A stretch of 64,000 nt of DNA from Ophiodon elongatus (Eukaryota; Chordata; Actinopteri; Perciformes; Hexagrammidae): NCBI GenBank assembly GCA_016806645.1, contig JACSYO010002129.1, positions 2,315,777-2,379,776 on the forward strand, read 5' to 3'. Shown here piece by piece: positions 61,381-64,000 of this stretch (its first letter is position 1; the number at the start of each line of letters is the position of its first letter). A model generated the notes under the pieces. The model did no database searches and was not told the origin of the DNA. It saw only the letters and a list, made by a program, of their open reading frames with translations. Made by a program: the position numbers and the translations under genes.

Positions 61381-62515
61381 GTAGGGACACCGGCGAGCGC
61401 ACCGATGAGATGGGGTTTTTATGAGCACTTCACAGCGGTTAAGATCAGGCCCTTCGTGGCGTTCACGTCGCAGTAAATCCCCTTCGTTGTGGTTTGGTTG
61501 TCATTGCAATGTTAGCTAAGCTGGCTGGGCTAGCTGTCTACTGAAGGCAACTGAACAGGTGCACAGTTTCATCACTCAGCGTGGAGAAATTGTTACATGA
61601 TGGCACTGTTTTGCTGTTTGCTGTGGAGACAACTTGGGAGATGCCATGACCTAAATGCATAACTGATTTAGATTTATTATGCATTAAAAAAAAAAAAAAA
61701 ACACATGTTAGATGTGATTTCCATATGAGGAAGTGATACAGGGTAGTTAACAGTTAGCTACACCTGCTCAGCTTCCTGGCTTGCTATGAGAGACATGCTA
61801 CTGTGTTATTTGACATAACTGTAGATTGACATAATCATAGCTGTTGTTGGCAGTTGTCAAACACTATCATACAATTTGCTTTGAACTCACTCTCACAAAT
61901 AAGCAGTTTTCAAAACGTCCACATTCAGTCATCTTCATCCACAAAGAATAACACTGAGGGAAGACATGCTAATGTTTTAGTTATCAATCCAGGGATACAC
62001 TAATAATGATATGTTAACCAAATATGATAAAATCATAAAATAGCCAGACAGGAGTAAATAGATAGCTATTATAGTATAAACAGAATGACAAATTCTCAAT
62101 TTACAGGTGACCAATTTATATTGTCTAACGGTGTATATCGTCTTATCGCCCAACCCCATAACTGCAGCACCAACTTTATTATTGCTGTTTACAAAATTAT
62201 CTATTTTTATTTAACTAAGACAATTACCCTCATCGTGCACTCTCATGTCTTGCTTAGGGTATTGCCAATTGCCAATAGTTTGTGTCTGGAGGTCCTTGAC
62301 AAGAAGCAACAAGATGGGAAATGTCCACTCAACTCCTTCCCACGACTATTGCGCCTCCATCCTCTATTCTACTTTCCTCGTATCGTTCTGTATGCGCTAC
62401 ATTTTGCCCCTCCTTTGCCCTTGTTCTACCCCTTTTTTTTTTATATGGAGCTTTCCCTCCCCTCCTCTCATGGTCCACCCTGTTTTCTCCCACTGCCACA
62501 GAGATAAAAGATAAG

Positions 62516-62689
62516 ATGGCCACCTCCTCCTCCACTCTGGAAGAAGACGAGAGCTTGAAGGGCTGTGAAATCTTTGTGCAGAAGCACAACATCCAGCAGA
62601 TCCTCAAAGAGTGCATTGTGAACCTCTGCATCGCTAAGCCTGAGCGTCCTATGAAGTTCCTGCGGGAGCATTTTGAAAAGCTGGAGAAG
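62516..62689 (+). CDS. prkar1b: PKA regulatory subunit type I-beta, first coding exon (partial gene)
   Basis: Regulatory subunit that holds PKA catalytic subunits inactive until cAMP binds. Only the dimerisation/docking domain exon is in the window: 58 residues, MATSSSTLEEDESLKGCEIF through RPMKFLREHFEKLEK, ending at donor GTTGGT. Cys17 and Cys38, which form the inter-chain disulfides of RI dimers, are in the expected positions. EEDESLKGCE and KFLREHFEKLEK match RI-beta better than RI-alpha, and the head-to-head dnaaf5 neighbour supports this. The cAMP-binding domains lie beyond the window. Confidence 0.93.
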
Positions 62690-64000
62690 GTTGGTGATAA
62701 CAAAGTTTAGTAGGATTTAGGTTTCTCAGTCTGGGTTTGTTTCTGTAATGTGGGGCTCTGTGTTACCTGAAATCTTGTGTGGTGAGTTTGAAGTTGTTAA
62801 TTATCATCTACTTTTAACCTGAATATGATAAATTACATGAATGTTCTTTGCAGTGAGTGCCAGTTGCCGGGTAGTTGTACTTCTTTTCTGAATTCCCAGA
62901 TATTATTACTGTCTCACAATGTAAAATACGCGCACAGTGTGTTGGTATGTACTAAACAAAGATTGTTTTATTTGTTTGTTACATTGCATTTCTTCAACTG
63001 GAATTAGTAACACCATCACATATACGCAGACAGAGAACATCCCAGCTAGTTTCTGTGTTAAAAAGGCAGACTGTACTCAAACTGTTATAATAGAGCTTTC
63101 ATTTTTGTTATCCTATAATAGGAGAATCCATTAGGGAATGTGAGAGGAGCATCAATAAAAGGCCAGTGTCCTGTTTGCAGGCTCAGGGAACAGGACCACT
63201 TGTACTGCCGGTCTGTCTGTCCGTGAGCAGAGGGAAAAAAGAGGTGACATATTCATTTAAAGATAATAGCGAGAGTGGAGAAAAGGCTTTTGCGAGACAA
63301 GGGAAAAAAAGATCAAGACTATAAAAAAGGTGATAACACCTACTTCTGTAGCACATTCACTGTGGCCCACATACAGTGTGACTGCTCAGAGTGTGTTTTG
63401 TGTCTCTCTGTTTTAGGCAAAAGTGTGTTGGCTCCGACTGGCACCTCTACAGTAGCGAGATGCTTTTTTACACAAGCGTTTCTTCAAAGAGGAGTCTTTA
63501 TATTTAATAGGTGTGTTTGAGCTAAATATCTTGGAATCGTCTCACAGGCACACCATACTGATTATTTAAAGATATAAGAGGGCTAAGATTTTCATGAAGC
63601 ATCAAAGGATATACAGGTCGCTCGTTATTGTCCCTAATATGCAAGTTAAGCTGTCTCCAGTTCAGACTAAATAGATGATCTCTCCTAACTTGTCTTTGAT
63701 CAAGCAGAGACACATGTGGGTAGTTTGCTCATGAGTGGATTATATGATTTCTTTGGTTAAACAATGGGCTCTACTCTTGCACTCCTGTTACAAGTAGGTC
63801 ATAAAGGTGTATGAGATGTAGCTGTAGGCTGTCGATGTTGGCCTGCTGAGAGTTTTGTCTATGGATAGAAGTTTCCAACAAGAGAAGCCATTGTGAACAT
63901 CAGATGTAGCAGGGCTGGAGTTCACCATCCCAATGCCTGGAGGAAAGCTCTCCATCCTTGCTGCGGTCATGTGCATGTGTCATGTGAGAGTCTTCTGATT
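62690..64000 (+). other. prkar1b: prkar1b intron, no gene seen
   Basis: Begins at the donor of the first coding exon and has not ended by 64000. AT-rich, with no convincing exon for the next RI-beta segment (EENRQILARQ-like) and no recognisable repeat family. Confidence 0.6.

Noticed and set aside
61000..61428. 142-residue minus-strand frame at the prkar1b promoter
   Set aside because: Open by chance in CpG-rich sequence; no similarity recognised, and the plus-strand first-exon interpretation explains the region better.
62329..62703. 124-residue minus-strand frame
   Set aside because: Antisense of the prkar1b coding exon.

Overview
The window is a vertebrate nuclear locus, most likely from a teleost (ray-finned) fish. 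The genes have many short exons with GT-AG introns, there is no operon structure, and (CA)n/(GT)n microsatellites and remnants of fish-type LINEs and SINEs are abundant. Species cannot be named from the sequence alone. Six protein-coding genes can be rebuilt exon by exon, and every exon junction keeps the reading frame. From left to right they are crebbp (+, 3' part, 22 exons), trap1 (+, complete, 17 exons), mcrip2 (-, complete, 5 coding exons), gde1 (-, complete, 6 exons), dnaaf5 (-, complete, 13 exons) and prkar1b (+, first coding exon only).

Layout. Positions 1-14.6 kb hold crebbp from the end of the KIX domain to the stop codon and 3' UTR, including bromodomain, CH2/PHD, acetyltransferase, ZZ, TAZ2 and NCBD. 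A 5'-truncated LINE lies antisense in the intron after the bromodomain. trap1 starts less than 0.8 kb after the crebbp poly(A) signal. trap1 and mcrip2 are convergent, with close and possibly overlapping 3' ends. mcrip2 contains a roughly 1.9 kb AT-rich degenerate tandem array in its last intron. gde1 and dnaaf5 follow in tandem on the minus strand. dnaaf5 spans 23 kb, mainly because of introns full of dinucleotide repeats. dnaaf5 and prkar1b are head to head across a region of about 1.2 kb or a little more that carries an RFX X-box-like site at the dnaaf5 side and a perfect CRE at the prkar1b side.

In human, CREBBP, TRAP1, MCRIP2 and GDE1 are on 16p, while DNAAF5 and PRKAR1B are neighbours on 7p22, so the window joins two human syntenic blocks. 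The products act in different places: CBP is a nuclear acetyltransferase co-activator of CREB, RI-beta is a PKA regulatory subunit, TRAP1 is the mitochondrial HSP90, MCRIP2 is a DDX6-associated small protein, GDE1 is a membrane glycerophosphodiesterase and DNAAF5 is a cytoplasmic dynein-arm assembly factor. No operon-like cooperation is implied, although CBP and PKA belong to the same cAMP/CREB pathway.

The most unusual points are: a leucine (L70) in GDE1 where the conserved catalytic histidine of the HRGG motif is expected, with all other active-site residues kept; an expanded 50Q-HH-15Q tract in CBP between TAZ2 and NCBD; the mcrip2 intronic array; a nested foldback transposon with 41-bp perfect arms in dnaaf5 intron 1; and X-box and CRE motifs placed where the biology of dnaaf5 and prkar1b would predict them. 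No undescribed multi-gene system was recognised.
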